Assembly: GCF_001189535.1 (NCBI RefSeq)
Contig: NZ_CP012070.1
Location: forward strand, 1,860,001-1,924,000
Source: Arsenicicoccus sp. oral taxon 190
GTDB taxonomy: Bacteria > Actinomycetota > Actinomycetes > Actinomycetales > Dermatophilaceae
DNA length: 64,000 nt
Direction: 5' to 3'
Shown: piece by piece, positions 53,924 through 63,031 of the stretch
How positions within the stretch are numbered: the first letter of the stretch is position 1
Layout: the number at the start of each line of letters is the position of its first letter
Position numbers and translations under genes: made by a program
Notes under the pieces: model-generated
Database searches by the model: none
Told to the model about the DNA's origin: nothing
What the model saw: the letters and a program-made list of their open reading frames with translations, nothing else

Positions 53924-56900
53924 GTGACCGGAACCTCTCCCCTCCGTCCCGGCACTGCCCGCATCCCGGGAGTCGTCGCCGTCGACGGCATCCTCGTGGT
54001 CCACGACGGCGACCCCTGGCTCGACCGGTGCCTCGCCGCGGTCCGCGCCCAGACCCTGCCCCTGCGTCACCTCGTCGTCGTCCTCACCGGCCAGGACGAC
54101 GAGCTGGAGCGTGGGGACGACGACACCCCCGGGCCCACGCTGTACGTCGTGGTCGCCCGCGGTGCCCGGCAGCCGCAGGCCGTCTCCGCCGCCATGGCCG
54201 CGCTGCGCGACGTGGGCGCCCTCGACCCGCAGGCCACCGACGAGTGGGTGTGGCTCCTCGAGGACGACTGCTTCCCCGAGCCCGACTGCCTGCACACCCT
54301 GCTCGCGGAGGCCACGCTCTCGGCCACCGTCACGGTCGCCGGGCCCAAGCACGTCGACGCCACCCTCCCGCACCGGCTCGTGGAGGTCGGTCAGACCGTC
54401 TCCCGCACCGGCCGCCGCGTGGCGTCGCCCTGGCACGGGGAGCTCGACCAGGGCCAGCACGACCACCGCAGCGACGTGCTCGCCGTCTCCGGCGGTGCCC
54501 TGGCGGTGCGCGCCGACGCGCTGGCGCAGCTCGGAGGCCTCGACCCCGCCCTCCCCGTCGGAGGTGACCTGGACCTGTGCTGGCGCGCCCGCCAGGCGGG
54601 GATGCGCGTCATCGTCGTCCCTCAGGCCCGGGTCCGCGACGTGCGCGCCTCGGCGTCCGGCCTGCGCTCGCGCGAGCGCCTGCCCTTCGCCGGCCTGCGG
54701 CTGGAGGAGATCGACGACCGGGACTACTCCCGCGAGCAGGTGCAGCGGGAGCGTCGCGCCTGGGAGCGCGAGCGCCGACGCGCGGTGGGTCGAGCCCGCC
54801 GCCGGGACCGTCGGGCGGCCCGGACGGTGGCCCTGGCCCGCTGCCCCGGGTGGCTGGCCCCGTGGTACGCCATACGCATCGTGGTGGGGTCGCTGCTGCT
54901 CGCCCTGCTGCTGCTCCTGCTCAAGCGGCCTCGGGCCGCGCTGACCGAGGTGAGCGACGCCGGTGCCGTGCTCACGCCGTGGCGCTGGGTGGGTGCCCAC
55001 CTGCGAGGACGCCGCACGGCCGTCGTGTCCAACGCCGCCCTGGGGAGCCTGCTGGCGTCCCACGGCCGCGCGCTGCGGGGTGTGCAGGACGAGGTGTACC
55101 TCGGGCTGCCGCAGGTGCCGACCGCCGTGGCACCCGAGGACGAGGTGGTCGAGCCCGGCCCGGTGAGCGACGAGGCCGTCGACCTGCCGGGGGAGGACGT
55201 CGGAGCCCGCGTCGCGCGGCACCCCGGCGTGATCGCCGTCGTCCTGGCCACGGCCCTGGCGGCCGTCGCCTGGTGGCCGGTGGTGCGCCGCGGGGCCGCC
55301 GCGCTGGCGGACCGCGGTCTCGCCGGCGGAGAGCTCGCCCCGGCGACCGGGGACGCGGCGGGCGCGTGGACGAGGTACCTCACCGAGTGGGTCCCGTCGG
55401 GGCTGGGCCACGCGGCGCCTCCGCCCGCCTGGCTGCCGCTGCTCGCCGGGCCGGCCTGGTTGGTCGAGCACCTGCCCGGACGCGAGCCGACCTCCTCCAT
55501 CGCCGTGGCGGGTGCCGCCCTGCTGCTCGCCACCATCCCGCTGGCCGCGCTGAGCGCCTACGTCTCGGGACGGGCCGCGACCCGGCGCCCCTGGCCGCGG
55601 GCCCTGGCCGCCCTGGCCTGGTCCTTCTCACCGGCCGTCCTCGTCGGGCTCGACGAGGGGCGGCTCGGCGTCGCGGTGCTCGCGGTCGCGCTGCCCCTGC
55701 TGGCCGCCGGCATCGCCGCCAGCAGCCGCCCGCAGGCATGGTGGCCGGTCGTGGGCGGCACGCTGCTCGTGGCCGCTGTCGTCGGCGCCGTCGCCCCCGT
55801 CGCGCTGCTCGTCACCGCGGTCGCCGGGCTGTGGCTGCTCGCCACCGGCCCGCGGCGCCGCCGCCTCGTGGGGCTCCTCCTCGCCACGGTGCCTCCGCTG
55901 CTGCTCGGCCCGGCCCTCGCCCGGCCCTGGCGCGAGCCCCTCTCCACGCTGGTCGGCCCCGGCCTCACCTCGGACGGCCCCCCGGCGCGTCCGTGGCTGT
56001 CCGCCGTCCTGTGGCCGCGCGACCCGGGCCCCGGGCTGGGGTCCGTGACGCTGCCGGCCGACCTGACCCTGCCCTCGCAGGCGGCGCTGGTGCTCTCGCT
56101 GCTCATGGTGCCGGTGGTGCTCGCGGGGCTGTGGGGCCTCGGTGTCTCCGGTCGTCGCGGTGCGGGCGCCGGCGCCCTCGCCACCCTCGCCGTCGCGGCC
56201 CTGGCGTGGGCGCTGCTGGCCCCGCGCCTCACCCTGGCCCGGCTGACCGACGCCCACGGCGTGCCGCACGACGTCACGGCCTGGGCCGGGACCCCGCTGC
56301 TGGCCCTCACGCTCGCGCTCGTCGCCGCCGCCCTCGTCGGCGTCGACGCCGCCCGAGCCCCCGGCCGGTCGCGCGCGCTGCGGGTCGGTGCCGGCGTCCT
56401 CGCCGCACTCGTCGTCGTCAGCGTCCTCGCCCAGGGCCTTTGGCTGGGGCTGCAACGCCTCGATGACCACCTGGACGTGGCGCCGCTGCGGGTCCCCGCC
56501 GTGGCGAAGGACGCCGCGGAGAGCGCCTTCGCCGGGCGATACCTGGCGCTGCGGCCCGACGGGCGCGTCGTCGTCCACGACCTCACCCCCGGGGACCCAG
56601 GGGCCATCGCCCGGGAGCTGCCGGCCGTCGTCGACCTCACGCCGGTGACCCAGGTGGCCGCGTCGCTCGTGACCGGTGACGACGGCGCGGCCGTCCCGGT
56701 GGCGGACCGGCTGGCGAGCATGGGGATCGCCTTCGTCGGGCTGGACCCCGCACCGACGGCGATCGCCTCGCGCCTGGACACCACGCCGGGACTCTCGCGG
56801 GTGGGAGATGCCCAGGGGCCGCCGCTGTGGCGCGTCACCCCCCGCCGCGGCGCCACCGCCGCCAGTGGGACGACTGCCGCCAGTGGGACGACTGCCGCCG

Positions 56901-57307
56901 GCGGGACGACCCCAGGCGCGACCGCCGGCGCTCCCGTCTCCGTCCCCGTCTCCCTGGTCCGGGCCGTCGACGCCGACGGTGCCCCCGTCGGCACCGTGCC
57001 CGTCCGCGGCAGCGGACCCCGCGTCGACGCCGACCTGCCCGCCGGCGCCCGGCGCATCGTCGTCGCCCAGGCCCCCGGCTGGGGCGACACCGCCACCGTC
57101 CGCGTGGACGGCCGCGAGACGGCGGTCCGCGAGGCGGCGGGGCTGGCGGCATACGACCTCCCGGAGGGAGCGCGACACGTGACGATCACGCCCCACCCCG
57201 CCCACCGGCTGTGGAGCCTGGCGCAGGCCGTGTCCCTGCTGCTGACGGTGGTGCTGGCGCTGCCCTTCGGGGTGCGGCGACGGCCCGGCGGGGAGGTCGT
57301 CCGATGA
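53924..57307 (+). CDS. Giant family 2 glycosyltransferase with membrane domain
   Basis: 1127 residues. Residues 1-270 form a GT-A glycosyltransferase (VDGILVVHDGDPWLDRCLAAV; acceptor region with LLEDDCFPEPDC; a later GGDLDLCWRARQAG as the GT2 DxD-like catalytic area). The rest alternates hydrophobic helices (at least ten between about 310 and 850) with an extracytoplasmic C-terminal domain containing TAASGTTAASGTT repeats near 985. It probably builds a cell-surface polysaccharide with the DUF5719 partner. GTG 53924 has GGAG upstream; the frame through whiB2 is rejected. Confidence 0.87.
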   Translation: MTGTSPLRPGTARIPGVVAVDGILVVHDGDPWLDRCLAAVRAQTLPLRHLVVVLTGQDDELERGDDDTPGPTLYVVVARGARQPQAVSAAMAALRDVGALDPQATDEWVWLLEDDCFPEPDCLHTLLAEATLSATVTVAGPKHVDATLPHRLVEVGQTVSRTGRRVASPWHGELDQGQHDHRSDVLAVSGGALAVRADALAQLGGLDPALPVGGDLDLCWRARQAGMRVIVVPQARVRDVRASASGLRSRERLPFAGLRLEEIDDRDYSREQVQRERRAWERERRRAVGRARRRDRRAARTVALARCPGWLAPWYAIRIVVGSLLLALLLLLLKRPRAALTEVSDAGAVLTPWRWVGAHLRGRRTAVVSNAALGSLLASHGRALRGVQDEVYLGLPQVPTAVAPEDEVVEPGPVSDEAVDLPGEDVGARVARHPGVIAVVLATALAAVAWWPVVRRGAAALADRGLAGGELAPATGDAAGAWTRYLTEWVPSGLGHAAPPPAWLPLLAGPAWLVEHLPGREPTSSIAVAGAALLLATIPLAALSAYVSGRAATRRPWPRALAALAWSFSPAVLVGLDEGRLGVAVLAVALPLLAAGIAASSRPQAWWPVVGGTLLVAAVVGAVAPVALLVTAVAGLWLLATGPRRRRLVGLLLATVPPLLLGPALARPWREPLSTLVGPGLTSDGPPARPWLSAVLWPRDPGPGLGSVTLPADLTLPSQAALVLSLLMVPVVLAGLWGLGVSGRRGAGAGALATLAVAALAWALLAPRLTLARLTDAHGVPHDVTAWAGTPLLALTLALVAAALVGVDAARAPGRSRALRVGAGVLAALVVVSVLAQGLWLGLQRLDDHLDVAPLRVPAVAKDAAESAFAGRYLALRPDGRVVVHDLTPGDPGAIARELPAVVDLTPVTQVAASLVTGDDGAAVPVADRLASMGIAFVGLDPAPTAIASRLDTTPGLSRVGDAQGPPLWRVTPRRGATAASGTTAASGTTAAGGTTPGATAGAPVSVPVSLVRAVDADGAPVGTVPVRGSGPRVDADLPAGARRIVVAQAPGWGDTATVRVDGRETAVREAAGLAAYDLPEGARHVTITPHPAHRLWSLAQAVSLLLTVVLALPFGVRRRPGGEVVR

Positions 57308-58809
57308 GGGGCGGCGGGGTGCTGCGGGTCCTCGGGGTCACGGTGGTGGGCGCGGCGCTCGTCGCCGGCGCCACCACCACCGACACCCGGTGGCTCGTCG
57401 CGGGGTCGCCCCAGGTCGGCGGCTCCGCCGAGCAGGGCCGCAGCGTGCCCATCACCAGCCGCACCCTCGTCTGCCCCGGCCCGGAGACGCTCGGGGTCCC
57501 GGGGCTCCCCGTGACCGACGTGGCGCCTGCGACGCTGGCGGCCACCGCCGCCCCGGCCGGGGTCGCCGGGGCCGTGCCCGCCACCCGGCCGACCGGCACG
57601 ATCGCGATCACCGCGAGCGCCGGCGGGCAGGAGCTCGGCCGCACCACGGCCCCCGGGGACGTGGTGCCCGCGACCGTCGCCGGCGCCGCCTCGGCGCTGG
57701 TGCGGGCCGACGGTCGACTCGCCCCCACCGTGACCGCCGTCCAGCAGACCCTGGTGCCGACCGGCGAGCACGCCGGCCTCAGCTCGGTGCCCTGCAGCGA
57801 ACCCGTCGCGGACGCCTGGCTGCTCGGCGGGTCTGGGCAGGCGGGGCGCCAGGAGCACCTCGTCCTCACCAACCCGCACGACACGGCGGTCACGGTCGAC
57901 GTGACCCTCCACGGCACTCGCGGGCCGGTGATCGGCGTCGCCGGGCAGGGGATCGTGGTGCAGCCGCGCGGCCGGACCGTCGTGCTGCTGGACGCGCTCG
58001 ACGGGTCCGAACCCGCCCCCGCGGCGCACCTCGTGGCCCGCGGCGGCACGGTCCATGCCGTGATGCACGACGGGTGGCTCGACGGCATCGTGCCCCGGGG
58101 CGGTGACGACGTGATGGTGGCGGTCGCGCCGGACCGCCTGCTCGTCGTGCCGGGTCTTGCCGTCGCGGGGGAGGCCGACCCGGCCGTCGTCCGCGTGGCC
58201 GTCCCCGGCGACCGCGACGCGGACCTGCGGGTGACCGTCCTCGGACCGACCGGCCCGGCCCCCGTCGAGGTCTTGCGCCGACGCGTGCGCGGTGGCGCGA
58301 CCGCCGACCTCGGGCTGCCGGCCCTGCCCGCGGGCAGCTATGCGGTGCAGGTCGAGGCCTCGGTGCCGGTCGCGGCAGCGGGATATGTGGGGCGGGCCGA
58401 CGGCCAGCGGCCCGCGGGCGGCGGCTCCGTGGCGGCGCCGGTGCACGACCTCGCGTGGGTCCCGGCCACCGCACCCCTCGACGGACTCACCGGCCTGCCG
58501 CTCGCGCGCCCGGCCCAGGGGGCCCTGACCCACCGGCTCGCGCTGAGCAACCCGGGCGCCTCGCCCACGACGGCCACGGTCACCCTGGTCGACGCCGCGG
58601 GCCGCGCGGCCCCGCGGCCCGTGCCGCTGCCCTCCCGCAGCGCCGTGAGCATCGACCTCGGCGACGCCCGGTCGGTCTGGGTCACCCCGGGCCCCGGCGG
58701 CGTCCGGGCCGCGGTCGTCACGGAGGCGCCGGGCGGCCTGGTGACGATCGCCCCCCTGGTGACGCGCCCGCAGGCGACGGTCCCGTATGCCGTCACGCCC
58801 GACCGCTGA
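57304..58809 (+). CDS. DUF5719 extracytoplasmic protein
   Basis: 501-residue protein of the actinobacterial DUF5719 family. An N-terminal hydrophobic segment (LRVLGVTVVGAALVAGA) acts as signal or anchor; the remainder is beta-rich, low in Lys and high in Val/Ala/Gly, with CPGPETLGVPG and LVLTNPHDTAVTVDVTLHG repeats in style. It is coupled by ATGA overlap to the giant glycosyltransferase, as in related genomes, so both probably serve envelope glycan assembly. No catalytic motif is seen. Confidence 0.83.
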   Translation: MRGGGVLRVLGVTVVGAALVAGATTTDTRWLVAGSPQVGGSAEQGRSVPITSRTLVCPGPETLGVPGLPVTDVAPATLAATAAPAGVAGAVPATRPTGTIAITASAGGQELGRTTAPGDVVPATVAGAASALVRADGRLAPTVTAVQQTLVPTGEHAGLSSVPCSEPVADAWLLGGSGQAGRQEHLVLTNPHDTAVTVDVTLHGTRGPVIGVAGQGIVVQPRGRTVVLLDALDGSEPAPAAHLVARGGTVHAVMHDGWLDGIVPRGGDDVMVAVAPDRLLVVPGLAVAGEADPAVVRVAVPGDRDADLRVTVLGPTGPAPVEVLRRRVRGGATADLGLPALPAGSYAVQVEASVPVAAAGYVGRADGQRPAGGGSVAAPVHDLAWVPATAPLDGLTGLPLARPAQGALTHRLALSNPGASPTTATVTLVDAAGRAAPRPVPLPSRSAVSIDLGDARSVWVTPGPGGVRAAVVTEAPGGLVTIAPLVTRPQATVPYAVTPDR

Positions 58810-58830
58810 CCCCGCCCCCTCCGGCGCTGC

Positions 58831-59295
58831 TCAGGCCGGCCCTGGGTCGTAGTCGGGGTCCAGGTCCTCCGGCGCCATCATGAGCAGCGCAGCGGCCTGC
58901 TCCACGACCACCATGTCGATCAGGGCGCCGAGCTCGGCCGTGCCCTGGGCGCGGCTCTCCACGGGCCGGCGGTAGACGACGATGCGCGAGCGGCCACGGC
59001 CCTGCGCGGCCCGGGCGTGCCCGAGCGGGATCGTGCCCTGCTGCTCGGCCGAGACCAGCACGTCGCCGCCGGGCACCAGCTCGACCGCCACCTCCACGTC
59101 GTCGAGCCGGCCCGAGGCGCGGGGGGCGACGCGCTCCACGGCGTCGAGGACCAGCTGGTCGAACCGGTCCTCGCGCGACAGCATCTCGGGCACCGGGGGC
59201 CAGGCGAGCGGCCCGCGACGGCCTCGGCCGCGACGGTCGCGCGCGACGCGCCGGGCGCCGGACGGGCGGGGACGCTCCAACGGGTTGGTGCTCAC
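58831..59295 (-). CDS. Degenerate metallopeptidase family protein (Rv3259-like)
   Basis: 154 residues of the zincin_1-like family next to whiB2/fbiA in mycobacteria (Rv3259). Conserved elements: RSRIVVYRRPVESRAQ, then AELGALIDMVVVEQAAALLM, where proteases would have HExxH; here no histidine is present, so it is likely inactive as a peptidase. GTG 59295 has TAGGGT on its strand (59307-59302) at six bases and no Shine-Dalgarno, so possibly leaderless. It diverges from the DUF3499 gene. Confidence 0.75.
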   Translation of the reverse strand: MSTNPLERPRPSGARRVARDRRGRGRRGPLAWPPVPEMLSREDRFDQLVLDAVERVAPRASGRLDDVEVAVELVPGGDVLVSAEQQGTIPLGHARAAQGRGRSRIVVYRRPVESRAQGTAELGALIDMVVVEQAAALLMMAPEDLDPDYDPGPA

Positions 59296-59355
59296 GACAT
59301 CACCCTACGGCGCGCCGATGGCAGCCACCCGCGACGCGGACTAAGGTGCCCTTCC

Positions 59356-59970
59356 GTGACCGTCCCCCGCCTGTGCTCCAAGACGCCCTGCGGCCGGCCC
59401 GCCGTCGCGACGCTGACCTACGTCTACGCGGACTCGCAGATCGTCCTCGGTGCGCTGGCGACCCACGCCGAGCCGCACTCCTATGACCTGTGCGCCGACC
59501 ACGCGCGGCGCCTGACCGCGCCCCGCGGGTGGGAGGTCGTGCGGCTGGTGCCGGAGTTCGCCGAGCCGGAGGCCGCGCCCGACGAGCTCGTGGCGATCGC
59601 CGAGGCGGTGCGACGGCCCCGGCAGACCGCGCGGCCCGCGGACGACCCTGCCGACCCGCCGGCCACCGCCCGCCGCACCGTCGTGGCCTCGCGGGAGGTC
59701 TCCCCGGCCGCCCGCGAGCTGTCCGCCCGGGTGCAGCGGCCCGTCGGCGAGGTGTCGGCGGTCGAGGTGGGGCGCCGAGGTCACCTGCGGGTGCTGCGCG
59801 ACGCCGACACCGCTGCCGGCAGCGATGCCGGCAGCGATGCCGACACGGACCCCGGCACTGGCGCCGAGCCCAGGACCGAGGCCGAGACCCGGACCGAGAC
59901 CCGGACCGCGACTCGGACCGCGCCCGACGCCCCGCCCCGCCAGGGCGCCGTCGCCGACGAGTCCCGCTGA
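59356..59970 (+). CDS. DUF3499 protein with repetitive tail
   Basis: 204 residues; the first 70 are the conserved DUF3499 core (RLCSKTPCGRPAVATLTYVY; YDLCADHARRLTAP) with CxxxxC and C-x2-H that may bind metal, function unknown (Rv3258c type). The tail is low complexity: GSDAGSDADTD, then four E/A-T-R-T-like units from DNA repeats at 59871-59925. GTG 59356 has TAAGGT at 59342-59347, eight bases away, so may be leaderless. It precedes the mannose gene run. Confidence 0.82.
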   Translation: MTVPRLCSKTPCGRPAVATLTYVYADSQIVLGALATHAEPHSYDLCADHARRLTAPRGWEVVRLVPEFAEPEAAPDELVAIAEAVRRPRQTARPADDPADPPATARRTVVASREVSPAARELSARVQRPVGEVSAVEVGRRGHLRVLRDADTAAGSDAGSDADTDPGTGAEPRTEAETRTETRTATRTAPDAPPRQGAVADESR

Positions 59971-60010
59971 GCACCGCTCCCGGCCCCGTCCCGCCCGGTA
60001 GGCTCCCCGC

Positions 60011-61474
60011 GTGACCTCTCGCACCGACCTGTCCCAGTTCGTCAAGGCGTATGACGTGCGCGGCCTCGTGCCGCAGCAGCTCGACGCCCGGGTGGCGCGG
60101 GCGATCGGCTCGGCCTTCGCCCGCGTCGTGGCGCTCCCGGACGGCGCCGACGGCATCGTCGTGGGTCACGACATGCGGCCGTCCTCGCCCGAGCTGTCCC
60201 GCGCGTTCGCGGACGGCGCGGCTCAGCACGGGCTGGACGTGACGCTGATCGGGCTGTGCTCCACCGACGGTCTCTACTTCGCGTCCGGCCACCTCGGGCT
60301 GCCCGGAGCGATGTTCACGGCGAGCCACAACCCGGCGGCATACAACGGCATCAAGCTGTGCCGCGCGGGCGCCCGACCGGTCGGCCAGGACTCCGGGCTC
60401 GCCGAGATCCGGGACCTCGCACAGGCCGACCTCGACGGGGAGGCCCACGACACCCGGACCGAGGCCGCGCCCACCGCCACCGGCACCGTCCGCGAGCAGG
60501 ACCTGCTGCGCGACTACGCCGCCTTCCTGCGCGGGCTGGTCGACCTCTCCCGGCCGCGGCGCTCCCGCCCGATCCGGGTCGTCGTCGACGCCGGCAACGG
60601 CATGGGCGGCCTCACGGTCCCCGCGGTCCTCGGCGACGCCGCCGGGCTGCCGGCGCTGCCGCTCGAGGTGGTCCCGCTCTACTTCGAGCTGGACGGGACC
60701 TTCCCCAACCACGAGGCCAACCCGCTGGAGCCGGCCAACCTCGTCGACCTGCAGCGCGCCGTGGTCGAGCAGGGCGCCGACCTGGGGCTGGCCTTCGACG
60801 GGGACGCTGATCGTTGCTTCGCGGTCGACGAGCAGGGGCGGGCGATCAGCCCGTCGGCGGTCACCGGCCTCATCGTGGAGCGCGAGACCCGCCGCGCCGT
60901 CGCCGCCGGCGCCGAGCCCGCCGAGCTGACCTTCGTCCACAACGTCATCACCTCCCGCGCCGTCCCCGAGCTGATCGCCGAGCTGGGGGCGAGGGCGGTG
61001 CGCACCCGGGTGGGTCACTCCTACATCAAGGCGCAGATGGCCGAGCACGGCGCGGTCTTCGGGGGTGAGCACTCGGCCCACTACTACTTCCAGGACTTCT
61101 GGTTCGCCGACACCGGGATGCTCGCCGCGATGTACCTGCTGGCGGCGCTGGGCGAGCAGGACGACGTCGTCTCGGCGCTCGTCGCGCGCTACGACCGCTA
61201 CCGGGCCAGCGGCGAGATCAACTCCACCGTCGCCGACCAGGCCGGGCGCACCGACCAGGTCCGCCGCTGGGCCGGCGAGCGGGGCCTGCGGGTCGACGAG
61301 CTGGACGGCCTCACGGCGACCCACGAGGCCGACGGCGACGGCCGCACCTGGTGGGTCAACGTGCGGCCCAGCAACACCGAGCCGCTGCTGCGCCTCAACG
61401 TGGAGGCGTCCGACCAGGAGACCATGGAGCAGGTCCGGGACGAGGTCCTGGCCATCATCCGAGGAGAGGCATGA
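60011..61474 (+). CDS. manB: ManB/PmmB, phosphomannomutase/phosphoglucomutase
   Basis: Interconverts mannose-1- and mannose-6-phosphate for GDP-mannose. 487 residues. Phosphoserine loop TASHNPAAYNGIKL (Ser about 105), metal loop AFDGDADRCF (about 260-269), sugar loop GGEHSAHYYF (about 350), phosphate-binding RPSNTEPLLRLNVEA near the C-terminus. GTG 60011 has TAGGCT (59999-60004) six bases before it, without a Shine-Dalgarno. The stop overlaps the Trm112-like gene (ATGA); a sugar isomerase follows, one operon. Confidence 0.92.
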   Translation: MTSRTDLSQFVKAYDVRGLVPQQLDARVARAIGSAFARVVALPDGADGIVVGHDMRPSSPELSRAFADGAAQHGLDVTLIGLCSTDGLYFASGHLGLPGAMFTASHNPAAYNGIKLCRAGARPVGQDSGLAEIRDLAQADLDGEAHDTRTEAAPTATGTVREQDLLRDYAAFLRGLVDLSRPRRSRPIRVVVDAGNGMGGLTVPAVLGDAAGLPALPLEVVPLYFELDGTFPNHEANPLEPANLVDLQRAVVEQGADLGLAFDGDADRCFAVDEQGRAISPSAVTGLIVERETRRAVAAGAEPAELTFVHNVITSRAVPELIAELGARAVRTRVGHSYIKAQMAEHGAVFGGEHSAHYYFQDFWFADTGMLAAMYLLAALGEQDDVVSALVARYDRYRASGEINSTVADQAGRTDQVRRWAGERGLRVDELDGLTATHEADGDGRTWWVNVRPSNTEPLLRLNVEASDQETMEQVRDEVLAIIRGEA

Positions 61475-61671
61475 GCATGTCCGAGACCACCCAGCCGTCC
61501 CAGATCCAGCCCTGGCTGCGCGAGATCCTGCGCTCCCCGGGAGGCGAGCACCGCCTCGTCGACGCCGAGGGCCCCGACGGCCCCGAGCTGCAGTGCCCCG
61601 AGCTCGGCGTCGCCTTCCCCGTCGTCGACGGCATCCCCGTGCTGCTCATGGACGAGGCGCGCCCCCTGTGA
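61471..61671 (+). CDS. Trm112-like small protein lacking zinc cysteines
   Basis: 66 residues. It keeps the Trm112-family shape (WLREILRSPGG; GVAFPVVDGIPVLLMDEARP), but the usual CPxC is RSPG and only one cysteine remains, so it cannot make the zinc site. Shine-Dalgarno GAGGAGAGG lies before ATG 61471, which overlaps the manB stop. In other actinobacteria the same gene sits between manB and the isomerase; its role there is unknown. Confidence 0.83.
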   Translation: MSMSETTQPSQIQPWLREILRSPGGEHRLVDAEGPDGPELQCPELGVAFPVVDGIPVLLMDEARPL

Positions 61672-61726
61672 CGAGGTGGCACCCGCGCGACCCCGCCGGG
61701 TGCCGGCGCTGACCGAGGAGGCCCTG

Positions 61727-62929
61727 ATGCCCCAGATCGACGAGCGGCTCCTCGACGACGGTGAGGAGATCCGCCGGCTCGACTCCCGGGACTACCTGCG
61801 CGCGCTCGCCACGGCGGGCGCGCAGGTGCGCGAGTCGGTGACCCTGGCCGACGAGGCCGGGTTGTCCCGGCTCGAGCGCGAGGACCGGCCGCGTGCCGTC
61901 CTGGTGTGCGCCCTCGGTGGGTCCGCGGTCGTCGGTGACGTCCTCGCCGTGCTCGCGGAGGCCCACGGCCCCGTCCCGGTCACCCACCGGGCGACCGGCC
62001 CGCTGCCCGCGTGGGTGGGCCCGCTCGACCTCGTGGTCGCGGTGTCCCTGTCCGGTCGGGCCCCCGGCCCCGTGATGCTGGCGGCCGAGGCTGCGCGGCG
62101 CGGGGCGCAGCTGGTGACGGTCGGTGCGGCGGAGTCACCGCTGGCCGAGGTGACGCTGCGCGCCCGCGGCGTGCACGTCCCCGTGCCGGCGGGCGTGGTC
62201 GCGTCCCGCACCTCCACGTGGGCGATGCTGACCCCGGTGCTGCGGGCCTGCGCGTCCGTCGGGGTGGTCGACCTCGAGCCGCCGGTCGTCGCCCGGCTGG
62301 CCGACGTCCTCGACGCCCAGGCCGAGGCCTGCCGCCCCTCCTCGGAGAGCTTCGTCAACCCTGCCAAGGTCGCCGCAGCCCAGCTGGTGGAGACCGTGCC
62401 GCTGGTCCTCGGCGACGGGCCGCTGATGGGCGCCGCCGCCCGGCGCGCCGCGTCCGCCCTCGCCCGCACCGCGCGGATCCCCGCCATGCCGGGGGCGCTG
62501 CCCGACAACGCCTCCCAGGTCGTCGCCACCTTCGGTGGCCCCTACACCGCGGCCGCAGGCCGCGGCGTGGGCAGCGTGGGCCACGGCGTGCGCGGCGTGG
62601 GCGGCGTGGGCGGTGGCGGCCGGGACATCTTCGCCGACCCCTTCCTGGACGCGCCCGAGACCCCGCCGCTCGGGCTCCTCGTGCTCCGCGAGCAGGGCCC
62701 CGGGGTGCCACCCGGCCAGGGCGTCCTCGCCGACACCGTCCTGGTCGAGGCGCGCGAGGCCGGGGTCCGGGTGCACGAGGTGACCAGCGAGCAGGACCAC
62801 CCGGTGCTGCGGCTCGCGGAGGTCATGGCGCTCACGGACTACCTCGCCGCCTACGCCGCGCTCGGCCTGGGGCTCGACCCCTCCACCAACCCCCACGTCG
62901 CCAACCTCCGGGCGGCCGACCGCCCCTGA
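61727..62929 (+). CDS. SIS-domain sugar isomerase (TobH/phosphoglucose-phosphomannose isomerase-like)
   Basis: 400 residues. Two SIS-type halves: N-terminal LVCALGGSAVVGDVLAVL and VVAVSLSGRAPGPVMLAAE; C-terminal SSESFVNPAKVAAAQLVE and ending EVMALTDYLAAYAALGLG, the bifunctional phosphoglucose/phosphomannose isomerase layout (Rv3256c type). It probably makes mannose-6-phosphate for ManB. ATG 61727 follows GAGGAGG. A glycine-valine tract RGVGSVGHGVRGVGGVGGGG (nt 62561-62620) inserted near residue 280 is unlike the family. Confidence 0.86.
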   Translation: MPQIDERLLDDGEEIRRLDSRDYLRALATAGAQVRESVTLADEAGLSRLEREDRPRAVLVCALGGSAVVGDVLAVLAEAHGPVPVTHRATGPLPAWVGPLDLVVAVSLSGRAPGPVMLAAEAARRGAQLVTVGAAESPLAEVTLRARGVHVPVPAGVVASRTSTWAMLTPVLRACASVGVVDLEPPVVARLADVLDAQAEACRPSSESFVNPAKVAAAQLVETVPLVLGDGPLMGAAARRAASALARTARIPAMPGALPDNASQVVATFGGPYTAAAGRGVGSVGHGVRGVGGVGGGGRDIFADPFLDAPETPPLGLLVLREQGPGVPPGQGVLADTVLVEAREAGVRVHEVTSEQDHPVLRLAEVMALTDYLAAYAALGLGLDPSTNPHVANLRAADRP

Positions 62930-63031
62930 GGGCACGTCCCCCCGGGGCCCGCCCCGAGGGGCAGGTCGCTGCCGGTCACCTAGACTGGCGGGCGGGCTTC
63001 TTCGCCATACGACACCGAAAGGCACGACACC

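Noticed and set aside
62930..63031. SAH riboswitch before ahcY
   Set aside because: The 100-base leader has only a small CCCC/GGGG hairpin and not the pseudoknot core expected of that riboswitch.
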